Assembly (NCBI RefSeq): GCF_031456275.1
Contig: NZ_JAVDUI010000001.1
Location: 1,198,965-1,262,964 of the forward strand
Source: Falsarthrobacter nasiphocae
GTDB lineage: Bacteria; Actinomycetota; Actinomycetes; Actinomycetales; Micrococcaceae
Reading direction: 5' to 3'
DNA length: 64,000 nt
Under the pieces are notes generated by a model that worked only from the letters and a program-made list of their open reading frames with translations, made no database searches and had not been told where the DNA came from. Each line of letters starts with the position of its first letter. The stretch's first letter is position 1. A program made the position numbers and the translations under genes. Below, piece after piece: positions 32,823 through 40,770 of this stretch.

Positions 32823-34262
32823 TTAGCGCACGGGCAGCCGCACCTCGAAGCGGGTGCGCCCGGGCCTCGACTCGACGCCCACAGACCCGCCGTGGCTGCG
32901 CGCCACCGCGTCCACGATGGACAGGCCGAGCCCCGTGGTCCCGTCAGAGCCGGAGCGGGCCTGGTCCGCGCGCGTGAAGCGCTCGAAGATGTGCGGCACG
33001 AAGTCGCTCGCGATCCCCTCGCCGTTGTCCGTGACGCTGAGCACCACCCACTCGCCGTCGGGGGTGATCCGTGCGCCCGTCGTGATCTCCGTGCCGGGTG
33101 CCGTGTGCTTGCGGGCGTTCGAGAGGAGGTTCGTCAGCGCCTGCTGGACCTGGCGCTCGTCCGCCCGCACCACCGCGGGCTCCTCGCCGAGGTCCAGCCG
33201 CCAGGCGTGGTCCGGCGCCGCCACGCGGAAGTCGTTGACGGACTCGAGGACCATGCGCGTCACGTCGACCTCCGTCACGGAGACGGGACTGCCCTCGTCG
33301 AGCCGGGCCAGGAGGAGGAGGTCCTCCACGAGGGTCCCCATCCGGCGCGCCTGGGCCTGAACGCGGCCCAGCGAGCGGAACCCGTCCTCGGAGAGCTGTT
33401 CCGTGGCGGCGAGGAGCTCGGAGTATCCGCGGATGGCCGCGAGAGGGTTGCGCAGCTCGTGGCTCGCATCCGCCACGAACTGGCGGACCTTCATCTCCGA
33501 GGCCTGGCGGGCCTCGAGCGCTCCCTCCACCGAGTCGAGCATGCGGTTGAGCGCGACGCCGACCGCGCCGACCTCGGTCCCCGCCCGGGCGTCGCCGTCC
33601 TCGACCCGTGCGGCCAGCCGGACCTCACCGGCGTCCAGGGGGAGACGGGAGACGTCGTCGGCCACATCCGCGAGCCGCTCGAGCGGACGAAGCCGCTGGC
33701 GCACGACCACCGCGCCCAGGACCCCGCCCGTGAGCACGGCCGCGCCGCCCACGCCGAGGATGATGATCGTCAGGTTCTTCAGGGAGCGCTCCGTCGCGGC
33801 CAGCGGCAGGCCCGTCACGAGGCTCTGGCCGTCAGAGACGGCCACCGCCTGGACGCGGTACTTCCCGGCCGAGAGGGTCACCGTGGTCGGCCTCGCGCTC
33901 GCAGCGATGGTCTTGAGCGCGCTCGCGTCCTCCGCGCTCAGGGCCTCCCGGTTGCCCGTCTTCGCGTCGATGATCTGCCCGCGGACCACGGTTCCCGAGG
34001 TCACGAGGGCCTGGAGGGTGCCCGGCCCTTGCCCCGGGGCGTTGAGGGGGTCCGGGGCGCTCGCGTCAGCGGCCGACGGCGGGGGCGAGTCCCGGTAGTG
34101 CGCCGCCCGGGACGACGAAGCCCTGAGCTGCTCGTCGGCCTGCCGCAGGAGCGAGCGCTCCATGAGGGCGTGCGTGAAGAATCCAAGGGCCGCCACCACG
34201 GCGGTCAGGAGCATGACGACCGTGATGGTGAGCGTGACGCGGAGGGAGAGCGCGCGCCTCAC
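32823..34262 (-). CDS. Sensor histidine kinase
   Basis: The 479-residue protein has a first membrane helix at about 6-27 (VTLTITVVMLLTAVVAAL), an extracellular domain of about 120 residues, a second helix at about 155-178 and a HAMP linker. The HisKA domain contains FVADASHELRNPLAAIRG (His near 267), and the HATPase_c domain shows N, G1 and G2 boxes (LLSNARKHT, SVTDNGEGI, GTTGLGLSI). It would autophosphorylate and pass phosphate to the response regulator upstream, whose stop codon it overlaps through GTGA. The signal sensed is unknown. GTG 34262 is chosen over longer frames that merely shadow the regulator gene. Confidence 0.95.
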   Translation of the reverse strand: MRRALSLRVTLTITVVMLLTAVVAALGFFTHALMERSLLRQADEQLRASSSRAAHYRDSPPPSAADASAPDPLNAPGQGPGTLQALVTSGTVVRGQIIDAKTGNREALSAEDASALKTIAASARPTTVTLSAGKYRVQAVAVSDGQSLVTGLPLAATERSLKNLTIIILGVGGAAVLTGGVLGAVVVRQRLRPLERLADVADDVSRLPLDAGEVRLAARVEDGDARAGTEVGAVGVALNRMLDSVEGALEARQASEMKVRQFVADASHELRNPLAAIRGYSELLAATEQLSEDGFRSLGRVQAQARRMGTLVEDLLLLARLDEGSPVSVTEVDVTRMVLESVNDFRVAAPDHAWRLDLGEEPAVVRADERQVQQALTNLLSNARKHTAPGTEITTGARITPDGEWVVLSVTDNGEGIASDFVPHIFERFTRADQARSGSDGTTGLGLSIVDAVARSHGGSVGVESRPGRTRFEVRLPVR

Positions 34263-34996
34263 GTGGCCGGCTTGAGGACGTACCCTGCGCCGCGGACGGT
34301 GTGGATCATGGGCTCGCGGCCCGCGTCGATCTTCTTGCGGAGGTAGCTCACGTAGAGCTCGACGATGTTGACCTGTCCGCCGAAGTCGTAGTTCCACACC
34401 GTGTCGAGGATCTTCGCCTTGGAGATGACGCGGCGCGGGTTCTCCATGAGGTACCGCAGCAGGTCGAACTCCGTGGCGGTCAGCTGAATCTCCTCCCCGG
34501 CCCGGCTGACCTCGCGGGAGTCGAGGTCCATCCGGAGGTCTCCGACGACGAGCTGGGAGTCGTCCGCCGCGATGACACCGGAGCGCTGGACGAGCCGGTG
34601 CGCGCGCAGGACGACCTCCTCAAGCGAGAACGGTTTGGTCACGTAGTCGTCCCCGCCGGCCGCGAGCCCCTCGATGCGGTCCTCCACGCTGTCCTTCGCT
34701 GTGAGGAAGAGGGCGGGGACGCCGGGGGCGAACGTGCGGATCTTCGCGAGGGCCTCCACCCCGGAGAGGCCTGGCATCATGCGGTCCAGGATGCAGAGGT
34801 CGGGGCGGAAGTCGCGGGCGGCCGCGACGGCCTCGTCGCCGTTCGAGGCCGTCCTGACGGACCAGCCCTGCATGCCGAGGCCCATGTTGAGGAGCTCGGT
34901 CAGGTTCGGTTCGTCGTCGGCCACGAGGACGCGGACGGGGGTGCCGTCCGGGTGTTCGAGGCGGGGGAGCTGGGCGGGGGAGAAACGTGAGGACAT
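34259..34996 (-). CDS. OmpR/PhoB-family response regulator
   Basis: The 245-residue protein has a receiver domain (about 20-135; acidic pair in VADDEPNLTE, phospho-acceptor Asp in LCILDRMMPG near residue 71, Lys in VTKPFSLEE) and a C-terminal OmpR-type winged helix (about 150-243; TATEFDLLRYLMENPRRVISK, LYVSYLRKKID, TVRGAGYVLKP). It resembles the TrcR/TcrA group of actinobacterial regulators. The start at 34996 follows GGAAGATCGAAG; the longer frame to 35281 is not coding. It is the first gene of the two-component operon. Confidence 0.95.
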   Translation of the reverse strand: MSSRFSPAQLPRLEHPDGTPVRVLVADDEPNLTELLNMGLGMQGWSVRTASNGDEAVAAARDFRPDLCILDRMMPGLSGVEALAKIRTFAPGVPALFLTAKDSVEDRIEGLAAGGDDYVTKPFSLEEVVLRAHRLVQRSGVIAADDSQLVVGDLRMDLDSREVSRAGEEIQLTATEFDLLRYLMENPRRVISKAKILDTVWNYDFGGQVNIVELYVSYLRKKIDAGREPMIHTVRGAGYVLKPAT

Positions 34997-35103
34997 AGCT
35001 TCGATCTTCCGTGGGGGCGGTGGGGAGGAGCTGGGGCGGCTCTGTGCCTGGGCTGTGAAGCTGGCGGCGGAGGACGTATATGACAGCTTGTGGGTACTGG
35101 CTT

Positions 35104-35132
35104 TTACGCTCCGGTAGCCTTCAGAATAGAGT
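35104..35132 (+). promoter_or_regulatory. Putative promoter of the ornithine-cyclodeaminase-family gene
   Basis: TTACGC (35104-35109) and TAGAGT (35127-35132) are 17 bp apart in an AT-richer stretch, about 50 nt before the start codon. Confidence 0.4.
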
Positions 35133-35184
35133 ACGTGTGTTCGCCTCACCACGAGTTGGGTGTCAGAACCGGAAGGACTTGCAC

Positions 35185-36240
35185 ATGCGAGGGAAGAGGA
35201 GCATCCCCCGGAGCGTCGCGTCTCCCGTCCAGGCCGAGCCGCGCTGGGTAGGAGCGGCTGAGATCCGAGCGAGCCTTGCACCGGAGCGCGCCGTGGCAGC
35301 GCTGCGCGCCGTCCTGGACAGCGGGTTCTCCCCCGAGACGGACGCCCCGCGCGGCCGCGTGGACACGCCCGGCGGCTCCCTGCTCTACATGCCGTCCTCC
35401 CTCACGCTCCGGGACGGGTACGTCTGCTCCGGTGTCAAGATTCTCACGCTCACGCCCGCCAACGGGGTGCTCGGCGCGCCCGTCATCCAGGGCACGTATC
35501 AGTTCTTCGGGGGCCCTCAGCAGGCCCCCGTTGCTGTGCTCGACGGCGCGGCCCTGACCAGCGTGCGCACGCCCGCCGTCTCGGCCCTCGGCGCCGAGAT
35601 GCTCTTGAGCCCCGAGGCGCGGGAGGAAGCCCTGCGCATGCTCATCATCGGCACGGGCGTCCAGGCCTGGGAGCACGCTCGCACGTTTGCGGCGCTCTTC
35701 TCGCTCGGCGAGATCGTCGTCGCCGGCCGCTCGTACGGCAAGGCCGAGGCGCTCGCGGCGCGGATCCGGGCGGAGCTCGGTGTGCCCTCGCGCGCCGTCA
35801 CGATGGACGAGGGCCCGCTGGGCTCTCCGCTTGAGCCGGAGGTGCGCCGCGCGGATCTCATCGTGACCTGCACGGCGGCCACGGAGCCCCTCTTCCGGGG
35901 GGAGTGGGTCAGCGACCAGGCGGTCGTCATCGCCGTGGGCGCCCACACACCGGAGGCCCGGGAGCTCGACGACACCCTCATGGGCCGTGCGGAAGTCCTC
36001 GTGGAGTCGCGGTCCACGGCCACGCGGGAGTCGGGCGAGGTCATCCAGGGGCTCGAGAACGAGGTCATCGTCAGCCAGTACAGCCTCGTGACCCTGGCCG
36101 AGATGACGCTCTTCGAGCGCCGCGGATTCGCGCGCCCGGGCGTCTTCACGACGACGGGCATGCCGTGGGAGGACCTCGCCCTCGCGGCGGAGGTCGTCCG
36201 CGGCCTGGGGGAGGAGACGGCTGCGGGGGGCTGGGTCTAG
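35185..36240 (+). CDS. Ornithine cyclodeaminase / mu-crystallin family protein
   Basis: The 351-residue protein has the two-domain fold of this NAD(P)-binding family. The Rossmann motif MLIIGTGVQAWEHARTFA lies near residues 152-169, with PGGSLLYMPSSL and GVKILTLTPAN before it and VIAVGAHTPEARELDDTLM after it. Members include ornithine cyclodeaminase, alanine dehydrogenase and ketimine reductases; the family cannot be split by eye. GGAAGG lies 8 nt before the ATG at 35185. Its stop codon shares CTAG with that of the opposite-strand gene. Confidence 0.9.
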   Translation: MRGKRSIPRSVASPVQAEPRWVGAAEIRASLAPERAVAALRAVLDSGFSPETDAPRGRVDTPGGSLLYMPSSLTLRDGYVCSGVKILTLTPANGVLGAPVIQGTYQFFGGPQQAPVAVLDGAALTSVRTPAVSALGAEMLLSPEAREEALRMLIIGTGVQAWEHARTFAALFSLGEIVVAGRSYGKAEALAARIRAELGVPSRAVTMDEGPLGSPLEPEVRRADLIVTCTAATEPLFRGEWVSDQAVVIAVGAHTPEARELDDTLMGRAEVLVESRSTATRESGEVIQGLENEVIVSQYSLVTLAEMTLFERRGFARPGVFTTTGMPWEDLALAAEVVRGLGEETAAGGWV

Positions 36241-36545
36241 GCCTCGCCCCTGCGGGAGAGGTACGCGTCCTCGAACTCGGCCGCCGTCATCTGGGCGAGG
36301 ACGCGCTCGAGGTCGTCGCACTCGGCCTCGGCCTCCTCGAAGGAGCCGGGCTCGGTGCGGAGGACGGCCTCGTCGTCCGAGCGGCGGCGCACGACGACCT
36401 CGGCCTGCCGCGCGTCCACGCCCGTGCCCCCGAAGAACATCTCCGCAGCAGCGACGAGCCACTCGCCCGCGCGGCGGATGACGTTGCCCTCGGCGCTCTC
36501 GATGCGGGCGTCATACACGGTGTTGGCAAGCTGGCTGTCAGACAT
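36237..36545 (-). CDS. Small conserved-looking cytosolic protein
   Basis: I do not recognise the family. The 102-residue product begins MSDSQLANTVYDARIESAEG and is acidic and mostly helical, with a FFGGTG motif near residue 36 and a charged beta-like stretch (AEVVVRRRSDDEAVL). It has no signal or membrane segment. The amino-acid balance is that of a real protein. The start at 36545 is chosen over 36590 because the upstream frame is atypical; no strong ribosome site is seen. Confidence 0.65.
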   Translation of the reverse strand: MSDSQLANTVYDARIESAEGNVIRRAGEWLVAAAEMFFGGTGVDARQAEVVVRRRSDDEAVLRTEPGSFEEAEAECDDLERVLAQMTAAEFEDAYLSRRGEA

Positions 36546-36611
36546 GGCTGGTCCATTCGTCGAGGCGGAAAGATGGCACGAGTTTAGCAACCGGCCCAGG
36601 CCCGGGCGGCG

Positions 36612-37232
36612 TCAGGAGGCGAGGCGGCCCCCGGACTCGGTGAGGTAGCACGTGGCGCAGAGGGACTCGTACGTGACGGCCTCGCCGTCGATCGCGACCT
36701 GGTCTCCGTCGAAGATGAACGTCTCGCCGATCTTCCTCCCGTTGAAGACGGCCTTGCGCCCGCAGCGGCAGATGGTCTTGAGCTCCTCGAGCGTGTGCGC
36801 GATCTCCAGAAGGCGGGCTGCGCCGGGGAACGCCCGGGTCTGGAAGTCGGTGCGGATGCCGTAGGCCAGGACGGGGACGTCGTCGAGGACGGCGATCCTC
36901 AGAAGGTCGTCCACCTGGTCCTCCGTGAGGAACTGCGCCTCGTCGACGAGCAAGCACGCCACGTCCGCAAGCGGCAGCTCGGGCACGAGGGACTCGCTGC
37001 CTCGATTGGCCGCGTGGAAAAGGGCCCGGGCGTCGTCGTCGGCCCCGATGAGGACGTCAACGGGACGGGTGACGCCGAGGCGAGAGACGAGGTCTCCCTC
37101 GCCCTTGGAATCGATGCTCGGCTTGGCGAGGAGCACGCGCTGGCCGCGCTCTTCATAGTTGAAGGCCGCCTGCAGGAGCGCCGTGGTCTTGCCGGAGTTC
37201 ATGGCGCCGTAGCGAAAATACAGTTTGGCCAT
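36612..37232 (-). CDS. tdk: Thymidine kinase
   Basis: The 206-residue enzyme phosphorylates thymidine in the salvage pathway. It has the P-loop GAMNSGKTTALLQ near the N-terminus, the DEAQFLTEDQVDDL Walker B-like and catalytic Glu segment, the lasso region with VAIDGEAVTYESLC, and a zinc site formed by CRCG (about 157) and CATC (about 190). MAKLYFRYG is the usual family start (37232); an ATG three codons earlier (37241) is possible. An AT-rich palindrome at 37346-37375 lies about 110 nt upstream. Confidence 0.96.
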   Translation of the reverse strand: MAKLYFRYGAMNSGKTTALLQAAFNYEERGQRVLLAKPSIDSKGEGDLVSRLGVTRPVDVLIGADDDARALFHAANRGSESLVPELPLADVACLLVDEAQFLTEDQVDDLLRIAVLDDVPVLAYGIRTDFQTRAFPGAARLLEIAHTLEELKTICRCGRKAVFNGRKIGETFIFDGDQVAIDGEAVTYESLCATCYLTESGGRLAS

Positions 37233-37296
37233 GGGATCCATTCTTGCAGGGGCGGCGGGGTGCAGGCCCGGCCGGGAGCGGTGAGCTGGGGACGTG

Positions 37297-37342
37297 TGAA
37301 GCCCCCTCGCCGTGCGGGACGGTGCGGGGCGAGGGGGCTTCA
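37297..37342 (-). terminator. Terminator of purB
   Basis: A perfect 15-bp stem (TGAAGCCCCCTCGCC at 37297-37311 with 37328-37342) lies 60 nt past the purB stop codon on the minus strand. Confidence 0.75.
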
Positions 37343-37345
37343 GGG

Positions 37346-37375
37346 CTATTACGCTCTCTCAGCGTAGCGTAATAG
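37346..37375. repeat. AT-rich perfect inverted repeat upstream of tdk
   Basis: CTATTACGCT (37346-37355) and AGCGTAATAG (37366-37375) are exact inverted repeats around a 10-nt centre that holds one more AGCGT. It lies between the purB terminator and the purB stop codon, upstream of tdk. Confidence 0.7.
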
Positions 37376-37401
37376 GGGTGGGCGTGTCACTGCCTCCCGT
37401 G

Positions 37402-38826
37402 CTAATGGCCAACGAGCTGCGAGGCGACGCCCGTGTACCCCTCCGGCGTGAGCTCGAGAAGACGCCGCTCGGCCGCCTCGCTCAGGCCGAGGCCCTTGAC
37501 GAACTCCTGCATGCGGGCCGCGTCGACGCGGTGTCCGCGAGTGAGCTCCTTGAGGCGCTCGTACGGGTTCTCCATGCCGGCAACGCCCGCGATGGCCTCG
37601 GCGCGCATGACCGTCTGAATGGCCTCGCCGAGGACCTCCCAGTTGGTGTCGAGGTCCGCGCGCAGAGCCTCCACGTTGACATCCAGCTGGCGCAGGCCCT
37701 TGGCCACGTTGCTCAGCGCCAGGAGGGAGTGCCCGAACCCGATGCCGATGTTGCGCTGCGCCGAGGAGTCCGTGAGGTCCCGCTGCCAGCGGCTCGTGAC
37801 GAGGGTCGAGGCGAGCGAGTCGAGCACCGCGCAGGAGAGCTCAAGGTTGGCCTCGGCGTTCTCGAAGCGGATCGGGTTGACCTTGTGCGGCATGGTCGAG
37901 GAGCCCGTGGCGCCGGCGACGGGGATCTGCTTGAAGTAGCCGATGGAGATGTAGCTCCACACGTCCGTGCAGAAGTTGTGGAGGATGCGGTTGAACCGCG
38001 CGACGTCCGCGTAGAGCTCCGCCTGCCAGTCGTGCGACTCGATCTGCGTGGTCAGCGGGTTCCACGTGAGGCCGAGGCCCTCGACGAACGTCCGGGAGAT
38101 CTCCTGCCAGTCCACGGCCGGGGCCGCGGTCACGTGGGCGGCGTAGGTGCCCGTGGCGCCGTTGATCTTGCCGAGGAACTCCTGGCGGCCGATCCGCTCC
38201 AGCTGGCGCTCGAGGCGGCGGGCCGTGACGGCGAGCTCCTTGCCGAGGGTCGTGGGGGTGGCGGGCTGGCCGTGCGTGCGGGAGAGCATCGGCGTGTCCG
38301 CCTGCGCGGTGGCCAGCTCGCGGATCTGCTCGACGACGCCGCGTGCCGCCGGCAGCCAGACCTGCTGGACGGCGTCCCGCACGCCCAGGGCGTAGGCGAG
38401 GTTGTTGATGTCCTCGGAGGTGCACGCGAAGTGGACGAGGGGGCGCAGACGGGCAAGGCCCAGGCCCTCGAGGCGGTCACCGATGAAGTACTCGACTGCC
38501 TTGACGTCGTGGACCGTGACGGCCTCGGTCTCGGCGAGCTCGGCCACGGAGCTTTCGTCGAACTCGGTGACGATGCGCCGCAGCCCGGCGACCTGATCCT
38601 CGGTCAGCGGCTCGAGGCCGGGGAGGACGCGCTTCTCGCAGAGGTGGATGAGCCACTCGACCTCGACATGCACGCGGTCTCGGTTGAGGGCCGCCTCGGA
38701 GAGGTAGTCCACGAGGGGCGCGGTCTGCGGCCGGTAGCGCCCGTCGAGGGGGCCGAGGGCCAGGGAGGAGGAGGCGAGCGAGGCGCGCCCCGTGGACGTG
38801 AGCTGTGCGTCGGAGTACTCAGGCAT
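37402..38826 (-). CDS. purB: Adenylosuccinate lyase
   Basis: The 474-residue enzyme cleaves SAICAR and adenylosuccinate in purine synthesis. The fumarase/aspartase superfamily signature GSSTMPHKVNPIRFEN lies near residues 307-322, with HFACTSEDINNLAYAL and SRTHGQPATPTTLGKE carrying the conserved catalytic residues. This is the E. coli-type (about 456 residues) group by its TGTYAAH and QIESHDWQ segments. MPEYSDAQL at 38826 is the likely start, preceded by GGGAGAA; the longer frame is noncoding. Confidence 0.96.
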   Translation of the reverse strand: MPEYSDAQLTSTGRASLASSSLALGPLDGRYRPQTAPLVDYLSEAALNRDRVHVEVEWLIHLCEKRVLPGLEPLTEDQVAGLRRIVTEFDESSVAELAETEAVTVHDVKAVEYFIGDRLEGLGLARLRPLVHFACTSEDINNLAYALGVRDAVQQVWLPAARGVVEQIRELATAQADTPMLSRTHGQPATPTTLGKELAVTARRLERQLERIGRQEFLGKINGATGTYAAHVTAAPAVDWQEISRTFVEGLGLTWNPLTTQIESHDWQAELYADVARFNRILHNFCTDVWSYISIGYFKQIPVAGATGSSTMPHKVNPIRFENAEANLELSCAVLDSLASTLVTSRWQRDLTDSSAQRNIGIGFGHSLLALSNVAKGLRQLDVNVEALRADLDTNWEVLGEAIQTVMRAEAIAGVAGMENPYERLKELTRGHRVDAARMQEFVKGLGLSEAAERRLLELTPEGYTGVASQLVGH

Positions 38827-39028
38827 GGCCCCATTCTCCCACGGCGTGCCCTGGTCTGCGGGGGCGCGGCTGCAGTGGCCGACGACGGCGTTGCCGCCCG
38901 TCCTGACGCCGGAGCCGAGAGATATCCACGTTTGCGCGCAGCCCGGCACGCGCGGGCCGGAACCCCCGTACGGTCTCTGCCATGGACCGCGCAGGAGGGC
39001 GCGGGGGAGACCGAAGGGGGAGACAGGA

Positions 39029-39298
39029 ATGAACGGGTTTGGGGAGCCCGGACTGGTGGCGGCCGAGGCGGGGGCGTGGGAGGAGCGCGTCCTGAGGGCC
39101 CTCGCGGAGGCGGAGCTCGTGACGGGGGCCGTGTGGTCCTCGAGGGCCGGGAGGCGGTTCAGGGTCCGCGTGGAGGAGGCGCGGCACGGGCTCGCGGACG
39201 TGCTCCGCCGTGTGGAGGAGTGCCGTGAGGCGGCGCGGGCGCTGGAGGGCGCGCTCGCGGCGGCCCCGGGCGCGCGGGCAGAGGCGGGTGGCTGGTGA
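39029..39298 (+). CDS. WXG100-like small helical protein
   Basis: The 89-residue protein is all-helical, without a signal peptide. A WSSRAGRRFR motif (Trp36, Phe44) stands at the turn between two long helices; this W-x-S-x-A-x-x-F-R pattern is typical of WXG100/ESAT-6-like partners of actinobacteria, and the size (about 100 residues) fits. GGGGGAG lies before the ATG. Its stop overlaps the start of the lipase-like gene (GTGA), so both are made together and may form a complex. The link to type VII secretion is inference; no secretion ATPase is in the window. Confidence 0.65.
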   Translation: MNGFGEPGLVAAEAGAWEERVLRALAEAELVTGAVWSSRAGRRFRVRVEEARHGLADVLRRVEECREAARALEGALAAAPGARAEAGGW

Positions 39299-40716
39299 TC
39301 GCGGGGGCGCCCGTGGGGCCGGCCCTCCCGGAGCTGCCTGGGGCCGCGGACCCCTGGGCGGACGGGGAGGGCCCGCTCATGGTGGACGGCATGCTCGTCC
39401 GCGGCGGCGCGGAGAGCATGGCCTTCGCCTGGGAGCAGGTCGCGGCCGTGCCCGGGCAGCTGCGGTCAGCGGCGGAGGCTGTCTCCCAGGTGCAGGACGG
39501 GGCGGTGCGGCGGCTCCTCGCGCCCCCGGGCCTTGGCCCGGACGCGGGGAGCGCCGCCCAGTGGGCGGCCCAGCGCCTCGAGGAGGCCCTGACGGAGCTC
39601 AGCCGCTCAGCCGGGCGGACGGCCGGGGAAATCGAGGCCCTGGCGCGGGCCGTGGACACCGCCTACGCGAGCTACGTGCGCATGGAGGATGACGCCATCC
39701 GGGCGATGTACAACGGCCCTCGCCTGCCCGCACTGCCGCTGGCGGGCCTGCTCGTCCTCACGTCCGTGAGCGGCCGCGGGGTGGAGCGGATGCTTGGCCA
39801 GTGGTCCGGCCTGGGGCGGTGGCTCGGCCCGGGCCTCGCGGCGGGCGGGTTCAGGGAGCGGCAGCGCCCCGTCGTCGTCGAGGGAGACCCGGAGCGGGTG
39901 GAGGGGCCGGGCATGGACCCCGGGGCTGGGGTGGCGTCCTACCTCGTGGGCGGACTGGACGCCGTCAAGCGGCACGCCGTCCCGCGGGAGGGCTCCGACG
40001 GCAGCAGCATCCTTGTCGAGAGGATCCGCAGGCCGGGGGAGCCGGACACGTTCGTGGTGTACCTGCCGGGCTCGGCGGACCTGACCCACGTGGGCTCGCA
40101 GAACCCCAATGGGATCCTGGGCGTCGCGGACGCACTCTATGGGCAGTCGGAGGCCATGCGGTCCGGCGTGGAGGCCGCGCTTGAAGGGGCAGAGTTCAGC
40201 CCGGGAGACCGGCTAGTCCTCGCGGGACACAGCCAAGGAGGGATGCACGCGGCCAACCTCGCCGCGGACCCGGCGTTCGCATCGCGCTGGAACGTGCGTG
40301 GCCTCTTCACCGTGGGTGCGCCGACGGGCCTGGCGGAGCCCCAGCCAGGAGTCGCGGCCCTCCAGATTGAGAACTCCGGGGACGCCGTGCCGGGGCTCGA
40401 GGGGGTGCGGAACCGGGCCACGGCTGAGCGGGTCACCGTGACGGTCCCCTATGAGCGGCCGGACGTCGCCAACCTTGCCGCTGGGGGATTCCCGGTGGAG
40501 CACGCGCTCACCGCCTACGCCGAGTCCGTGAAGGGCGTGGACCGGGCGGAGGGTCGGCCCGGCATCGCCTCGGCCGCGAGGCCCCTGGGGGACCTTCTCG
40601 GCGCGGGCGGCAGCGGGGTCACCCGGGACTACCTGGCGTTCGGCGTGCGGCAGGACGCGGCGGCCCCGCCCCCGCACACCTCGTGGCAGTGGGGCGGGGA
40701 CAGGGGTCGGCGGTGA
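39295..40716 (+). CDS. Alpha/beta hydrolase (lipase-like) with helical N-terminal domain
   Basis: The 473-residue protein has an N-terminal helical region (about 35-145) that resembles ESX-type helical hairpins (AWEQVAAVPGQLRSAAEAV; AGEIEALARAVDTAYASYV). A short hydrophobic segment follows (LPALPLAGLLVLTSVSG), then an alpha/beta hydrolase domain with the nucleophile elbow GHSQGGMHAANLA (Ser near 314), VVYLPGSADL earlier, and a probable Asp/His pair in NSGDAVPGLEG and VEHALTAYAES. It starts at GTG overlapping the small WXG100-like gene. The combination suggests an exported or surface-acting esterase, but no substrate is known. Confidence 0.8.
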   Translation: MIAGAPVGPALPELPGAADPWADGEGPLMVDGMLVRGGAESMAFAWEQVAAVPGQLRSAAEAVSQVQDGAVRRLLAPPGLGPDAGSAAQWAAQRLEEALTELSRSAGRTAGEIEALARAVDTAYASYVRMEDDAIRAMYNGPRLPALPLAGLLVLTSVSGRGVERMLGQWSGLGRWLGPGLAAGGFRERQRPVVVEGDPERVEGPGMDPGAGVASYLVGGLDAVKRHAVPREGSDGSSILVERIRRPGEPDTFVVYLPGSADLTHVGSQNPNGILGVADALYGQSEAMRSGVEAALEGAEFSPGDRLVLAGHSQGGMHAANLAADPAFASRWNVRGLFTVGAPTGLAEPQPGVAALQIENSGDAVPGLEGVRNRATAERVTVTVPYERPDVANLAAGGFPVEHALTAYAESVKGVDRAEGRPGIASAARPLGDLLGAGGSGVTRDYLAFGVRQDAAAPPPHTSWQWGGDRGRR

Positions 40717-40757
40717 AGGGCGGCAGTCGTGCCCTGTTGTTCGGCAAGAGGGGGCCG

Positions 40758-40763
40758 TAGGCT
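40758..40763 (+). promoter_or_regulatory. Leaderless-type -10 box before the aminotransferase gene
   Basis: TAGGCT ends 7 nt before the ATG at 40771 and no ribosome site is present. Confidence 0.6.
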
Positions 40764-40770
40764 GTGACGC

